From: JAHDFB01 sp965658745
GTDB lineage: Bacteria; Bacteroidota; Bacteroidia; Chitinophagales; Saprospiraceae
Assembly: GCA_965658745.1 (NCBI GenBank)
Contig: CBFHTK010000007.1
Span: 1 to 64,000 of the forward strand
Direction of reading: 5' to 3'
DNA length: 64,000 nucleotides
Under the pieces are notes generated by a model. It had not been told where the DNA came from. It did no database searches and worked only from the letters and a program-made list of their open reading frames with translations. Position numbers and translations under genes: made by a program. Numbering within the stretch: position 1 is the first letter of the stretch; every line of letters begins with the position of its first letter. Positions 1 through 9,233 of this stretch are shown here, piece after piece.

Positions 1-1
1 T

Positions 2-373
2 AGTTCGAAAGGCTACGAAATAATTTCGGGAGGAACAGATAATCACTTAATGTTGATTGACCTTAGAAATAAAGGTGTAACTGGTAAAGATGCAGAGAAA
101 GCCTTAGGAATAGCGGATATTACTATCAATAAGAATATGGTTCCGTTTGACGATAAGAGTCCTTTTGTTACGTCAGGAATCAGAATTGGAACCGCAGCTA
201 TTACCACAAGAGGAATTGTTGAAAGTGATTGTGCCCAAATAGTGGATTGGATCGACGAATCGATTACCCATGTTGACAATGAAACTAGACTTAAAAGCAT
301 TGCAAAAGAGGTACATCAGAAAATGCAAAAGTACCCGCTTTTTCAAGACCAATATGACATGACAGCAATCTAA
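2..373 (+). CDS. glyA: Serine hydroxymethyltransferase, C-terminal part (cut by window edge)
   Basis: The last 123 codons of GlyA, the PLP enzyme that interconverts serine and glycine while loading one-carbon units on tetrahydrofolate. The frame is open from base 2, so the start lies outside the window. Visible family signatures are SGGTDNHL, NKNMVPFD and SGIRIGT; in the family the Arg of the last motif binds the substrate carboxylate. The stop lies 10 bases before truA, which overlaps tadA, so the three genes look like one transcript. Identification is firm; only the N-terminal part with the PLP lysine is unseen. Confidence 0.96.
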   Translation, partial: SSKGYEIISGGTDNHLMLIDLRNKGVTGKDAEKALGIADITINKNMVPFDDKSPFVTSGIRIGTAAITTRGIVESDCAQIVDWIDESITHVDNETRLKSIAKEVHQKMQKYPLFQDQYDMTAI

Positions 374-383
374 ATAGGAATTT

Positions 384-1136
384 ATGCCACGCTTTTTTGT
401 TAGAATGGCTTATGATGGAACTGACTTTCACGGATGGCAACGACAGCCTCACAGTGCGTCAGTTCAACAGGCTGTTGAAGAAGCAATTGCTACGCTATTC
501 AGGCAGGATTATTCAATTTTTGGATGTGGAAGAACAGATACGGGAGTGCATGCATCTTGTTTTTATTTTCATGTGGATTTACCGGAAATGAGTGAAAAGC
601 ATATTTTTAAATTGAATGCTATCCTTCCACGTTCCGTCGTTTTATACCAATTCTATGAAGTAGAAGAAAGTGCGCACGCCCGTTTTGATGCTACCAAAAG
701 GTCATATCAGTATTTTGCCCATGGTTTTGATACACCTTTTCTGAATCTATATTCATCTAGGATTGTAGAGCTCAAACGCCTAACAGTTGACCAGTTGAAT
801 GAAACTGCAAATATTCTTACTGACTACACAGATTTTACGCCTTTCTGCAAAAAGCATGCGGATAATAAGACGAATAACTGTCGGCTAAGCCACTGCAACT
901 GGACTTACATGCCTGAGAATCGTCAGTTTGTACTTGACATTACAAGTGATCGATTTTTGCGCGGAATGGTTAGGCTTATTGTAGGAACTTGTGTGCTTGT
1001 AGCAAAAGGAGATGTCGCTTTAGATGAAGTTAAGGAAGCACTTGAATCGCATTCTAATTTATCTAAAAACCTCAGCGCACCTCCGCAAGGTCTTTTCTTG
1101 AATCAGATTGAATATCCTTATATACCTAAAGTATGA
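384..1136 (+). CDS. truA: tRNA pseudouridine(38-40) synthase TruA
   Basis: Converts uridines 38-40 in the tRNA anticodon arm to pseudouridine. The 250-residue length is normal for the family. The N-terminal block YDGTDFHGWQRQP (residues 10-22) and the catalytic block GRTDTGVHA, with nucleophile Asp52, are intact. A second conserved stretch, DRFLRGMVR, lies in the C-terminal half. The start follows a TAGGAATTT stretch ten bases after glyA, and the stop overlaps the tadA start by four bases (ATGA), which suggests translational coupling of two tRNA-modification genes. Confidence 0.97.
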   Translation: MPRFFVRMAYDGTDFHGWQRQPHSASVQQAVEEAIATLFRQDYSIFGCGRTDTGVHASCFYFHVDLPEMSEKHIFKLNAILPRSVVLYQFYEVEESAHARFDATKRSYQYFAHGFDTPFLNLYSSRIVELKRLTVDQLNETANILTDYTDFTPFCKKHADNKTNNCRLSHCNWTYMPENRQFVLDITSDRFLRGMVRLIVGTCVLVAKGDVALDEVKEALESHSNLSKNLSAPPQGLFLNQIEYPYIPKV

Positions 1137-1579
1137 TTTCACCTTTCAACGACGAGTACTTTATGAAACAAGCTCTTGCAGAAGCAAAGTACGCTCTTGA
1201 TAAGGGAGAAGTTCCTGTAGGTGCAGTGATTGTTGTCAACAATCAAATCATCGCTAGAGCACATAATCAAACAGAACTTCTTACTGATGTAACTGCTCAT
1301 GCCGAAATGATTGCTCTAACATCTGCAGCGTCGGCATTAGGTTCCAAGTATCTTCCTGATGCAAAATTGTATGTTACACTTGAGCCATGCATGATGTGCT
1401 CAGGAGCTATGTTTTGGTCTCAAATGGGGCACGTAATTTTTGGAGCGGCCGATGAAAAACGAGGATTTATGAGATATGGTAAAGAGTTGCTGCACCCAAA
1501 GACAAAGTTGTCTTACGGAATCATGGAGAACGAGAGTCAAGAATTGTTAAAATCGTTTTTCCAGAAAAGAAGAAAATGA
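1133..1579 (+). CDS. tadA: tRNA-specific adenosine deaminase TadA
   Basis: Cytidine-deaminase-fold zinc enzyme that in this family makes inosine at the tRNA wobble position. The zinc site is visible: His56-Ala-Glu58 (Glu58 the proton shuttle) and Cys86-x-x-Cys89 within PCMMCSGA. The 148-residue length is usual. It starts inside the truA stop codon. A related guanine or cytosine deaminase is possible, but the coupling to truA and the LEPCMMCSGA form favour TadA. Confidence 0.93.
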   Translation: MISPFNDEYFMKQALAEAKYALDKGEVPVGAVIVVNNQIIARAHNQTELLTDVTAHAEMIALTSAASALGSKYLPDAKLYVTLEPCMMCSGAMFWSQMGHVIFGAADEKRGFMRYGKELLHPKTKLSYGIMENESQELLKSFFQKRRK

Positions 1580-1639
1580 TATAGGGATTTTATTCCTTGT
1601 AGCTAATTGTAGATATATTTATTGTAAAAAATTGCAGAT

Positions 1640-2653
1640 ATGAAGTTTCTAAGTCTTTTTGTGGTTTTCGTTATTAGCATTGCATCTCTAATCGGGCAAA
1701 AAATCTTATTGGTTGATGATTCAAAAGATAATTTTGAAAATACTCAGACACTCTCTGATGCGCTAAATTCGGTAAACATCGAACATGACATGTTTGATGC
1801 AGCAAGTGAATTAGAGACACCAGATCTTAATGGACTGTTGGAGTATGATGTCGTAATTTGGCATACCAGCAATGATGGTGTGGACTTGCTATTTTGGGAA
1901 GGGCAAGACCAAGAAAATGAAACGCTCAAGTCTTATTTGAGCGAGGGTAAGATTCTTTGGTTAATAGGGAATGATTTTTTGTTCGACAGACATGCTACAG
2001 GGGTCACATTTGGTGCAGGTTCATTTGAATACGATTTTCTGGGAATCACGTCATATGATGCGCAATCATACCAAGACGATGGAAACATCGGAATGCCAAA
2101 AGCAGTTCCTTCTGAGAATAATCCTATTGAATTGCTGAATGATCTTTCATGGCAGTTTGCAACACTCTGGAATGCTGATGCCGTTACTCCAACGGTCAAT
2201 GCTATACCAATTTACGAAATGTCAAGCTCAGACGAATTTCCAAACTACGTTTTTGTTGGATCGAACACTGCAGTTTTAAATCAATTTCTAGGTTCAACGG
2301 TGCTCACCTATTTTTTTGATCTATCTTTAGCTGAATCAAATGAGATGATAGCTGCCAATATGGAATCCGTGATAGGATTTTTTAGTCAATTATTAGTGAG
2401 TGCGGAATCAACTTATTTACCAACGAAAAGCATCAGTATATCTCCCAATCCTGTTTTTGAATCAATCAATGTTACTTCAAATATAGTAGGTGAGATTAAG
2501 GTTTCAGTTTTTTCAAGCAGTGGAAAACTAATGCAGATGAAAAGAATTAATCAGAACGGTTTGATCAATGTTGCTGATTTACCAAAAGGCACGTATTACA
2601 TTCAATTTAGTTCAGCTAAGCAATCAGAAACTCAGTCATTTATCAAAATATAG
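1640..2653 (+). CDS. Secreted protein with GATase-like N-terminal region and T9SS sorting domain
   Basis: A 337-residue exported protein of unknown function. Residues 1-19 form a signal peptide. The mature part opens with KILLVDDSKDNF, which resembles the Rossmann-like LLVDDD domain found beside some secreted Bacteroidota peptidases, and carries alternating hydrophobic strands (VVIWHTS, ILWLIGN) of an alpha/beta fold. No catalytic motif is evident. The last ~75 residues (SISPNPV, then LPKGTYYIQF, ending FIKI) are a type A T9SS sorting domain, so outer-membrane secretion is expected. It stands alone between tadA and ahcY. Confidence 0.8.
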   Translation: MKFLSLFVVFVISIASLIGQKILLVDDSKDNFENTQTLSDALNSVNIEHDMFDAASELETPDLNGLLEYDVVIWHTSNDGVDLLFWEGQDQENETLKSYLSEGKILWLIGNDFLFDRHATGVTFGAGSFEYDFLGITSYDAQSYQDDGNIGMPKAVPSENNPIELLNDLSWQFATLWNADAVTPTVNAIPIYEMSSSDEFPNYVFVGSNTAVLNQFLGSTVLTYFFDLSLAESNEMIAANMESVIGFFSQLLVSAESTYLPTKSISISPNPVFESINVTSNIVGEIKVSVFSSSGKLMQMKRINQNGLINVADLPKGTYYIQFSSAKQSETQSFIKI

Positions 2654-2716
2654 TCATTTATACTAATCTGTCAGGACTTCTTCAAATAGAGCCCAACTTT
2701 TTATATATCTATTTGT

Positions 2717-2724
2717 TACCTTTG
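2717..2724 (+). promoter_or_regulatory. Putative -7 promoter element before ahcY
   Basis: TACCTTTG matches the Bacteroidota -7 consensus TAnnTTTG and lies 25 bases before the ahcY start. No TTG is seen at the -33 position, so this is a half match. The implied leader of under 25 bases leaves no room for an SAH or SAM riboswitch. Confidence 0.5.
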
Positions 2725-2748
2725 CGGAAAATTTACAAAAAATAACAG

Positions 2749-4056
2749 ATGGTAGATAGTACAATTGACTACAAAGTTAAAGACATTAGCCTTGCTGACT
2801 GGGGCAGAAAAGAAATCGGATTAGCGGAGGCAGAAATGCCCGGTCTTATGGCATTACGTGAGGAGTTCAAAGGCAAGAATCCTCTTGCAGGAGCGCGTAT
2901 TGCTGGATGTTTACATATGACAATCCAAACAGCAGTTCTTATTGAAACATTGATTGAACTAGGAGCGGAAGTTTCTTGGTCTTCATGTAACATATTTTCA
3001 ACGCAAGATCATGCGGCGGCAGCCATGGCAGCAGCAGGTGTACCAGTGTACGCTTGGAAAGGTTTGAGTGAGGAGGAATTCTGGTGGTGCATTGAAAAGA
3101 CACTATTTGCATTTGAAGGAGGTAAGCCTTTAAACATGATTCTTGATGATGGTGGTGACCTTACAAATATGGTTTTTGATAACCATCCTGAATTAGTTGG
3201 AGGTATTAAAGGTCTTTCTGAAGAAACAACAACTGGAGTACATAGACTATATGAGCGTGAAATTAACGGTTCATTGGTTATGCCTGCTATTAATATTAAC
3301 GATAGTGTTACAAAATCTAAATTTGATAACAAATACGGATGTAAGGAGTCATGTGTAGATGCGATCAGAAGAGCAACTGATATCATGATTGCTGGTAAAG
3401 TAGCAGTTGTAGCTGGATACGGTGATGTAGGAAAAGGTTCTGCAGCATCGTTGAAAGGAGCAGGAGCAAGAGTAATTGTAACGGAAATTGATCCGATTTG
3501 TGCTTTACAAGCTGCAATGGATGGATTTGCAGTTAAGAAAATGACTACTGCTTTGAAAGAGGCTAATATTGTTGTTACAGCTACAGGTAATAAGAATATT
3601 ATCAGTCAAAAGCATTTCGAAATGATGAATGACAAAACAATTGTCGCGAATATTGGTCATTTTGATAATGAAATAGATATGGCATGGTTGAATGGTACAC
3701 ACGGATCTTCCAAGGTTGAAATTAAGCCACAGGTAGATAAGTACACAATTGATGGTAAAGACGTGATCCTACTTGCAGAAGGTAGACTTGTAAACCTTGG
3801 TTGTGCTACTGGTCACCCATCATTCGTAATGAGTAACTCATTTACAAATCAAGTACTTGCGCAATTGGAATTGTGGGAAAATTCTGACAATTATGAGAAC
3901 AAAGTATACATGCTTCCAAAGCACCTTGATGAGAAAGTAGCGAGATTGCACTTAGCAAAAATTGGTGTTGAACTTGAGGAATTGAGTAAAGATCAAGCTG
4001 ACTACATCAGCGTACCTGTAGAAGGACCTTATAAGCCAGAATACTACAGATATTAA
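2749..4056 (+). CDS. ahcY: Adenosylhomocysteinase
   Basis: Hydrolyses S-adenosylhomocysteine to homocysteine and adenosine in the methylation cycle, with bound NAD as cofactor. The 435-residue protein has the NAD-binding loop GYGDVGKG (residues 223-230), the preceding substrate-site block around NDSVTKSKFDNKYGCKES, the motif GHPSFVMSNSFTNQ and the conserved C-terminal KPEYYRY that completes the partner NAD site. It sits alone with its own -7 element and a strong terminator. No other gene of the SAM cycle is adjacent. Confidence 0.98.
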   Translation: MVDSTIDYKVKDISLADWGRKEIGLAEAEMPGLMALREEFKGKNPLAGARIAGCLHMTIQTAVLIETLIELGAEVSWSSCNIFSTQDHAAAAMAAAGVPVYAWKGLSEEEFWWCIEKTLFAFEGGKPLNMILDDGGDLTNMVFDNHPELVGGIKGLSEETTTGVHRLYEREINGSLVMPAININDSVTKSKFDNKYGCKESCVDAIRRATDIMIAGKVAVVAGYGDVGKGSAASLKGAGARVIVTEIDPICALQAAMDGFAVKKMTTALKEANIVVTATGNKNIISQKHFEMMNDKTIVANIGHFDNEIDMAWLNGTHGSSKVEIKPQVDKYTIDGKDVILLAEGRLVNLGCATGHPSFVMSNSFTNQVLAQLELWENSDNYENKVYMLPKHLDEKVARLHLAKIGVELEELSKDQADYISVPVEGPYKPEYYRY

Positions 4057-4086
4057 CGACTGCGTTTTACACACAACTAATACATA

Positions 4087-4122
4087 AAAAGGCCCTAGTT
4101 CTTCCATGAGCTAGGGTCTTTT
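4087..4122 (+). terminator. Rho-independent terminator after ahcY
   Basis: AAAAGGCCCTAG and CTAGGGTCTTTT form a 12-bp stem (one G-U pair) around a 12-base loop, ending in a T run. It lies 31 bases past the ahcY stop. Confidence 0.88.
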
Positions 4123-4296
4123 GTTTGATCGCTTCATTATTTATCTCTGAGCTGTAGACGTAAGTTTACACAATTCATGATTATCTTTTCAAAAAGACAA
4201 TTTCAATCAATATCGCTGGCTTGCTGACAAATCAGCAGAATATAGTACTCGATTTAAGTAGCAATATGTATTTTTAGAATTCAAATAATTCTTTCT

Positions 4297-7200
4297 ATGC
4301 AAATTCGTTTTACAATACTTAGTTTACTTACTTTTTTGTCTTTTTCAATTTTCGCGCAAGGCCCAAGATGGACTCCTCTATCGGGATCTGATATTGAGCG
4401 TTTAGATTTAAAAAATCAACAGTTTACGCCTAATTCATATAAGTTGTACGCAGTTGATTTCGAGACTATTGAGTCTTTTCTTCATTCCAATTTAGAAAAC
4501 TCTTTTACATTAGAAATTCCTTTTCCAGATGGAAGTGTTCAGGAATTTCGATGTGATAGAGCTGCTTTGATTCCCGATGGTTTACAGTCAAAGTATCATT
4601 CAATTCTTTCTTTTGATGGAAAAGGTATTAGTAATCGAGCAAGTAAAATGAAATTCGGGATTTCTCCCAAAGGTTTTCACGCGATGGTTTTAACACCAGG
4701 TTCTAGTTCAGTATTTGTTGATATCTATTCCAAAGGCTCAACGGACTATTATATGTCATACTACAAGAAGGACTATGAGCCTGAACAATCTTTCGTATGT
4801 GATTTTGAAAGTGATAATATTGTTTCCGAACCTGGTACGCAAGAATCATTTAGCATCGCTGGTGATTGCCAACTTCGATCGTACCGCTTAGCTTTAGCAT
4901 GTTCAGGTGAATATGCTACTTTTCACGGTGGAACCAAGGAGAGTACACTTGCTGAGTTTGCTGTAGCGATGGCAAGAGTAAATGGAATTTATGAGACCGA
5001 TTTAGGTATCACGATGATATTTGTGGACAATACGGACGAGGTGATCTTCTTAGATGGTACAACAGATCCTTATACCAACAATAGTGGAGGTGCGATGCTG
5101 GGTCAGAATCAGGAAACCTTAGATGATATTATCGGTTCGGCAAACTACGATATAGGTCATGTATTTTCAACTGGAGGTGGAGGAATTGCAGCATTGCAAT
5201 CACCATGTAATAATAATCGAAAAGCACAAGGAGTTACAGGATTGCCAAGTCCTATCAATGATCCATTTTATGTAGATTATGTCAGCCACGAAATGGGACA
5301 TCAATACGGCGCCAATCATACCCAGAACAATGATTGCAACCGAGTAGGTGCAACGGCAATGGAAGTTGGTTCAGCAAACACAATAATGGGATATGCTGGC
5401 ATTTGCGCGCCGAATTCAAAAAATAATAGTGACGATCACTTTCACGCGATCAGCATTCAAGAAATATCAAATTATATCGTAAATGGTAACGGTAATTCCT
5501 GTACTGAATTGATAGCAAATGATAACACACCACCATCCATTATACCTGGTCAATCAGTCTTTAGCATTCCAGCTAATACTCCTTTCATGCTTTCTGTAGA
5601 TGCAAGCGATGACGACGGAGATATTTTATCATATTGTTGGGAGCAAATGGATAATGAAATAGCTGACATGCCTCCTGCACTTACAAATACCGGTGGACCA
5701 TCATTTATATCAAATTCACCGCTGTTATCAGAAACTCGTTTTTTCCCAAATTTGAACGCAATAGTTAACAACTTGACTCCCGAGTGGGAAGTATTACCAG
5801 GAGTCACTAGACAAATGAATTTTAGAGTTACGGTGCGCGACAATCACAGTATGCTGGGTTGTACCAACGAAACCAATGTTGAACTTAACGTAGACGGAGA
5901 AACAGGACCGTTTTTAGTAGAATATCCGAATGCAGCGGAGGTTTGGCAATCTACGGATGAAGAAACGGTACTATGGGATGTAGCTAATACCGATGGAGGA
6001 GACGTTAATTGTATGCTTGTGGATATTCTGCTTTCTATAGATGGTGGTTTCACGTACCCAATTACTTTAGCGGAGCAAGTACCTAATGACGGAAGTCATC
6101 CAATTGTAGTTCCTGCTGAATTCACAACTACTGCGAGGGTAATGGTAAAATGCTCCGACAATGTATTTTTTGACATATCCAATACGAATTTTACCATTGA
6201 GACCCCATTTACTTTTGCTTTGGATCAAGCGGAAGTTGTAGGTTGTCAAGGAGATCAAGTTACTATCGAAATTAGTACTGCAGGATTTAATGGTTTTGCA
6301 GATGAAATTGAATTTTCTCTTGAGAATTTACCAAGCGAAGTGGAATTTAACTTCTCAGCTAATCCAGTCAATACACCAGAGAGTACTAACCTGAACTTGA
6401 CAAATATCAATGCAGAACCAGGTTCATATAATTTCAATGTTTTAGCAACAGCTGCTGGAATTTCGATTTCTAAAAATGTGATATTAATAGTACAACCTTC
6501 AACGATAGAGAACCTTGCTCTCAAGTCACCCACCAACGGATCTGAAGGTGTCGGAAATAGCACGGTCTTATCTTGGTCTGGTGAGCCCGGCATCACAATC
6601 TATGAGTTGACACTCTCTATATCACCTGATTTTGTTAATCCAGTCTTGATGTTTGAGATACAAGATACATCTGCTAACGTGAGCAATCTAGATCCAAACA
6701 CTGTATACTACTGGAAAGTAAAAGCAAACTCAATTTGCTCATCTGATACAGATTCAGAGTTATTTGCATTTCAGACAGAACGAGAAGGCGTTTGTGATCA
6801 AAGAGAATCGGATGATATTCCTTTGGATATTCCAGGTAATCTTACTGGAGATTTTACAAGTACGCTGATGATTGAAGATGTCACTTCATTTGATTACATG
6901 ACTTGTTTCATTGACCTTGAACATACCTACCTAGGTGACATAGTTTATACATTGATATCACCGCAAGGCACTGAATTAATACTGATGGATCAGATTGGCG
7001 TACCAGGTTCTGAATTTGGATGTTCAAGCGACGATATCGCAGTCACTTTTAGCGATCTGTCAATAAACTCATCTGATATGTTGGAAGATGCATGCGGAAG
7101 CTATGAATCGAGTTATCAGCCAGTAGATCCTTTTTCTACAATTATGAATGAGGACGTTAATGGAGAGTGGATGTTAGTTGTTACAGATGTTTTTGCACAG

Positions 7201-9174
7201 GACGGAGGTGAAGTTGTTAGTTGGAATCTAGAGTTTTGTAATACCCCGACTTCTGGAGGCCCTGATCTAGTAAATAATTTATTAGTAGTGCCATTTTCTG
7301 GCGAAAGACCAGTATCACCCAATGAACTAGAAATAGAAAGTGCAGATCCAGTTTTATCAATTATAACCATGCTGTCTGCACCTCAACATGGCCAGATGAT
7401 GCAGTTTAATCCTGGGTCTGGCGAATATGAAATGCTTAATGTCGGAAGTACGTTCAATCAATTTGACATCAATGAAGGCAATATTCTATACGAACACAGT
7501 GGTGACGACGCTACTGCAGATGCGTTTCAATTTGATGCAATTGATGGTATGAACCGATGGACGCATGACGAGACGTTTAGTATTCTTATCGCAGAAGATG
7601 GCGAGCCTGTTGTAAATCCATTTATTGAAGCTCCGATTCTATGTAATGGTGACTCTACAGCATCAATTGTTGTTGAAATTATTGCAGGTAATGGTCCATT
7701 TCAGTATTCAAACGATGGAGGTACAAACTACCAAGCCGACTCTGTTTTTACAGATCTAGCAGCAGGAACTTATAATATCGTAGTGCTTGACATTAATGGC
7801 TTGGAGATATATAATGATGAAGTAACAATAGATCAAGCTTCAGCTTTGATTGCTGGTGGATCTAGTATTTTCTATGATATCGTTATAAATGGATCTGGTG
7901 GTTCGCCTTCATATACGTACAGTATCAACGGAATTGATTTCTTTGAAGAGCCCATTTTTGAGGATGTAGCATCAGGAGTTTACACAATTACCGTGCGAGA
8001 TGCTTTTGGTTGTGAGAGTACGATCGAAGTTAATCATGAATATGATGCATTGGCGCTAAATTTTGAGTCAACTGATGTGATATGTTTCGGAGAAAGTACA
8101 GGATCGGTCAATATATTACCAGAAGGTGGTTTCTCACCCTATATATATTCGATTGACGGAGTAAATTTTGATGACAATAGTTCAATTGAAGATCTAGCAG
8201 CCGGCTCTTACACATTCTATGTTCAAGATGGCGGAGGAATGGTTATGTCTCAGGAAGTGATAATAACTGAGGGAGAACAGATAGTATTTACTCTAGACGG
8301 AGATGCAAGCAGCTTTTCAGTTGAAAATGTAAGTGGGGGTACTGCACCTTATCAATATAGTCTAGATGATATTGACTATTCGGATTCACCATTGTTTGAT
8401 CCACTGCCACAAGGTGATTTCACAATTTATGTTCGAGATGCGGACGGATGTACGCAGTCACTTACATATAATGAGATTGGAGCGGATATTACTTCGTTCA
8501 CAACGCTCTGTATTGGCGAAGCGACCGGTATGTTTGAAGCCGATGGATTCGGAGGGTTTCCTCCTTTAAGCTATAGTATTGATGGTGTTAACTTTGAGGC
8601 TTCGGGTGATTTTTCAGATTTAGCAGAAGGTCAATATACACTAACTGTTATGGATGAATTTGGATTTTCAAATACCTTTATTATAGATATTGAGAGTCCT
8701 GATCCAATAACCGTAACAACGGAATACATCGGAGGTGAATTGATCATTTCCGCAACAGGTGGAACTGGTTCATATATGTATAGTATTGATGGTGGAGCAA
8801 GTTTTCAATCAAGTAATACATTCACGATCGATATGGATGGAGAGTATCCGATAGTTGTGATCGATTCCAATGATTGTATAGACGAATCGATGCTCACATT
8901 AACTCTTGTGAATAATCAAGAAACTGAGCTCGAGACTATGATTGAGATTTATCCTATACCAGTGCATGATAATCTACTCATTAATTTGGACCCATCCCTT
9001 GTTGATCAAGTGAAATTACAGGTTTATAATGCGATCGGACAAGAATTGAATTTCATCGCTGAGCGCGAAAACAACCAAATGAGGATTAATTTTTCAACTT
9101 GGCCAGTAGGACAATATATACTTGTCATTCAGTCTGATCAAGGAATCGTGATTAAGAAAGTATTGAAATTCTAA
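4297..9174 (+). CDS. Giant secreted reprolysin-type metalloprotease with P domain, SprB-like repeats and T9SS tail
   Basis: A 1625-residue exported multidomain protease. Visible in order: signal peptide (1-20, cleavage near SIFA/Q); propeptide-like region; metzincin zinc site HEMGHQYGANH (331-341), with a Met-turn near residue 364 (NTIMGYAG); Ig-like linkers; a fibronectin-III-like domain (~740-828); a proprotein-convertase P domain (~831-980, with YLGDIVYTLISP and DVNGEWMLVV); a CSPG/cadherin-like repeat (~985-1105); six ~70-residue SprB-like repeats (~1111-1542) built on YSIDG..F and GxYTxxVxDxxG; and a type A T9SS sorting domain (1549-1625). Zinc ligands and catalytic Glu332 are present, so it should be active outside the cell or on its surface. 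It is monocistronic. Confidence 0.9.
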   Translation: MQIRFTILSLLTFLSFSIFAQGPRWTPLSGSDIERLDLKNQQFTPNSYKLYAVDFETIESFLHSNLENSFTLEIPFPDGSVQEFRCDRAALIPDGLQSKYHSILSFDGKGISNRASKMKFGISPKGFHAMVLTPGSSSVFVDIYSKGSTDYYMSYYKKDYEPEQSFVCDFESDNIVSEPGTQESFSIAGDCQLRSYRLALACSGEYATFHGGTKESTLAEFAVAMARVNGIYETDLGITMIFVDNTDEVIFLDGTTDPYTNNSGGAMLGQNQETLDDIIGSANYDIGHVFSTGGGGIAALQSPCNNNRKAQGVTGLPSPINDPFYVDYVSHEMGHQYGANHTQNNDCNRVGATAMEVGSANTIMGYAGICAPNSKNNSDDHFHAISIQEISNYIVNGNGNSCTELIANDNTPPSIIPGQSVFSIPANTPFMLSVDASDDDGDILSYCWEQMDNEIADMPPALTNTGGPSFISNSPLLSETRFFPNLNAIVNNLTPEWEVLPGVTRQMNFRVTVRDNHSMLGCTNETNVELNVDGETGPFLVEYPNAAEVWQSTDEETVLWDVANTDGGDVNCMLVDILLSIDGGFTYPITLAEQVPNDGSHPIVVPAEFTTTARVMVKCSDNVFFDISNTNFTIETPFTFALDQAEVVGCQGDQVTIEISTAGFNGFADEIEFSLENLPSEVEFNFSANPVNTPESTNLNLTNINAEPGSYNFNVLATAAGISISKNVILIVQPSTIENLALKSPTNGSEGVGNSTVLSWSGEPGITIYELTLSISPDFVNPVLMFEIQDTSANVSNLDPNTVYYWKVKANSICSSDTDSELFAFQTEREGVCDQRESDDIPLDIPGNLTGDFTSTLMIEDVTSFDYMTCFIDLEHTYLGDIVYTLISPQGTELILMDQIGVPGSEFGCSSDDIAVTFSDLSINSSDMLEDACGSYESSYQPVDPFSTIMNEDVNGEWMLVVTDVFAQDGGEVVSWNLEFCNTPTSGGPDLVNNLLVVPFSGERPVSPNELEIESADPVLSIITMLSAPQHGQMMQFNPGSGEYEMLNVGSTFNQFDINEGNILYEHSGDDATADAFQFDAIDGMNRWTHDETFSILIAEDGEPVVNPFIEAPILCNGDSTASIVVEIIAGNGPFQYSNDGGTNYQADSVFTDLAAGTYNIVVLDINGLEIYNDEVTIDQASALIAGGSSIFYDIVINGSGGSPSYTYSINGIDFFEEPIFEDVASGVYTITVRDAFGCESTIEVNHEYDALALNFESTDVICFGESTGSVNILPEGGFSPYIYSIDGVNFDDNSSIEDLAAGSYTFYVQDGGGMVMSQEVIITEGEQIVFTLDGDASSFSVENVSGGTAPYQYSLDDIDYSDSPLFDPLPQGDFTIYVRDADGCTQSLTYNEIGADITSFTTLCIGEATGMFEADGFGGFPPLSYSIDGVNFEASGDFSDLAEGQYTLTVMDEFGFSNTFIIDIESPDPITVTTEYIGGELIISATGGTGSYMYSIDGGASFQSSNTFTIDMDGEYPIVVIDSNDCIDESMLTLTLVNNQETELETMIEIYPIPVHDNLLINLDPSLVDQVKLQVYNAIGQELNFIAERENNQMRINFSTWPVGQYILVIQSDQGIVIKKVLKF

Positions 9175-9233
9175 TAGTATTCTAAGTACACAAAATGCTA
9201 ATGCCCTTGGGAAATTGACGACAGATTATTGAA

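Noticed and set aside
2654..2748. SAH or SAM riboswitch before ahcY
   Set aside because: The likely transcript leader is under 25 bases, and no conserved riboswitch core is visible.
3009..3386. 125-codon minus-strand frame inside ahcY
   Set aside because: Shadow of a strongly conserved gene; no independent support.
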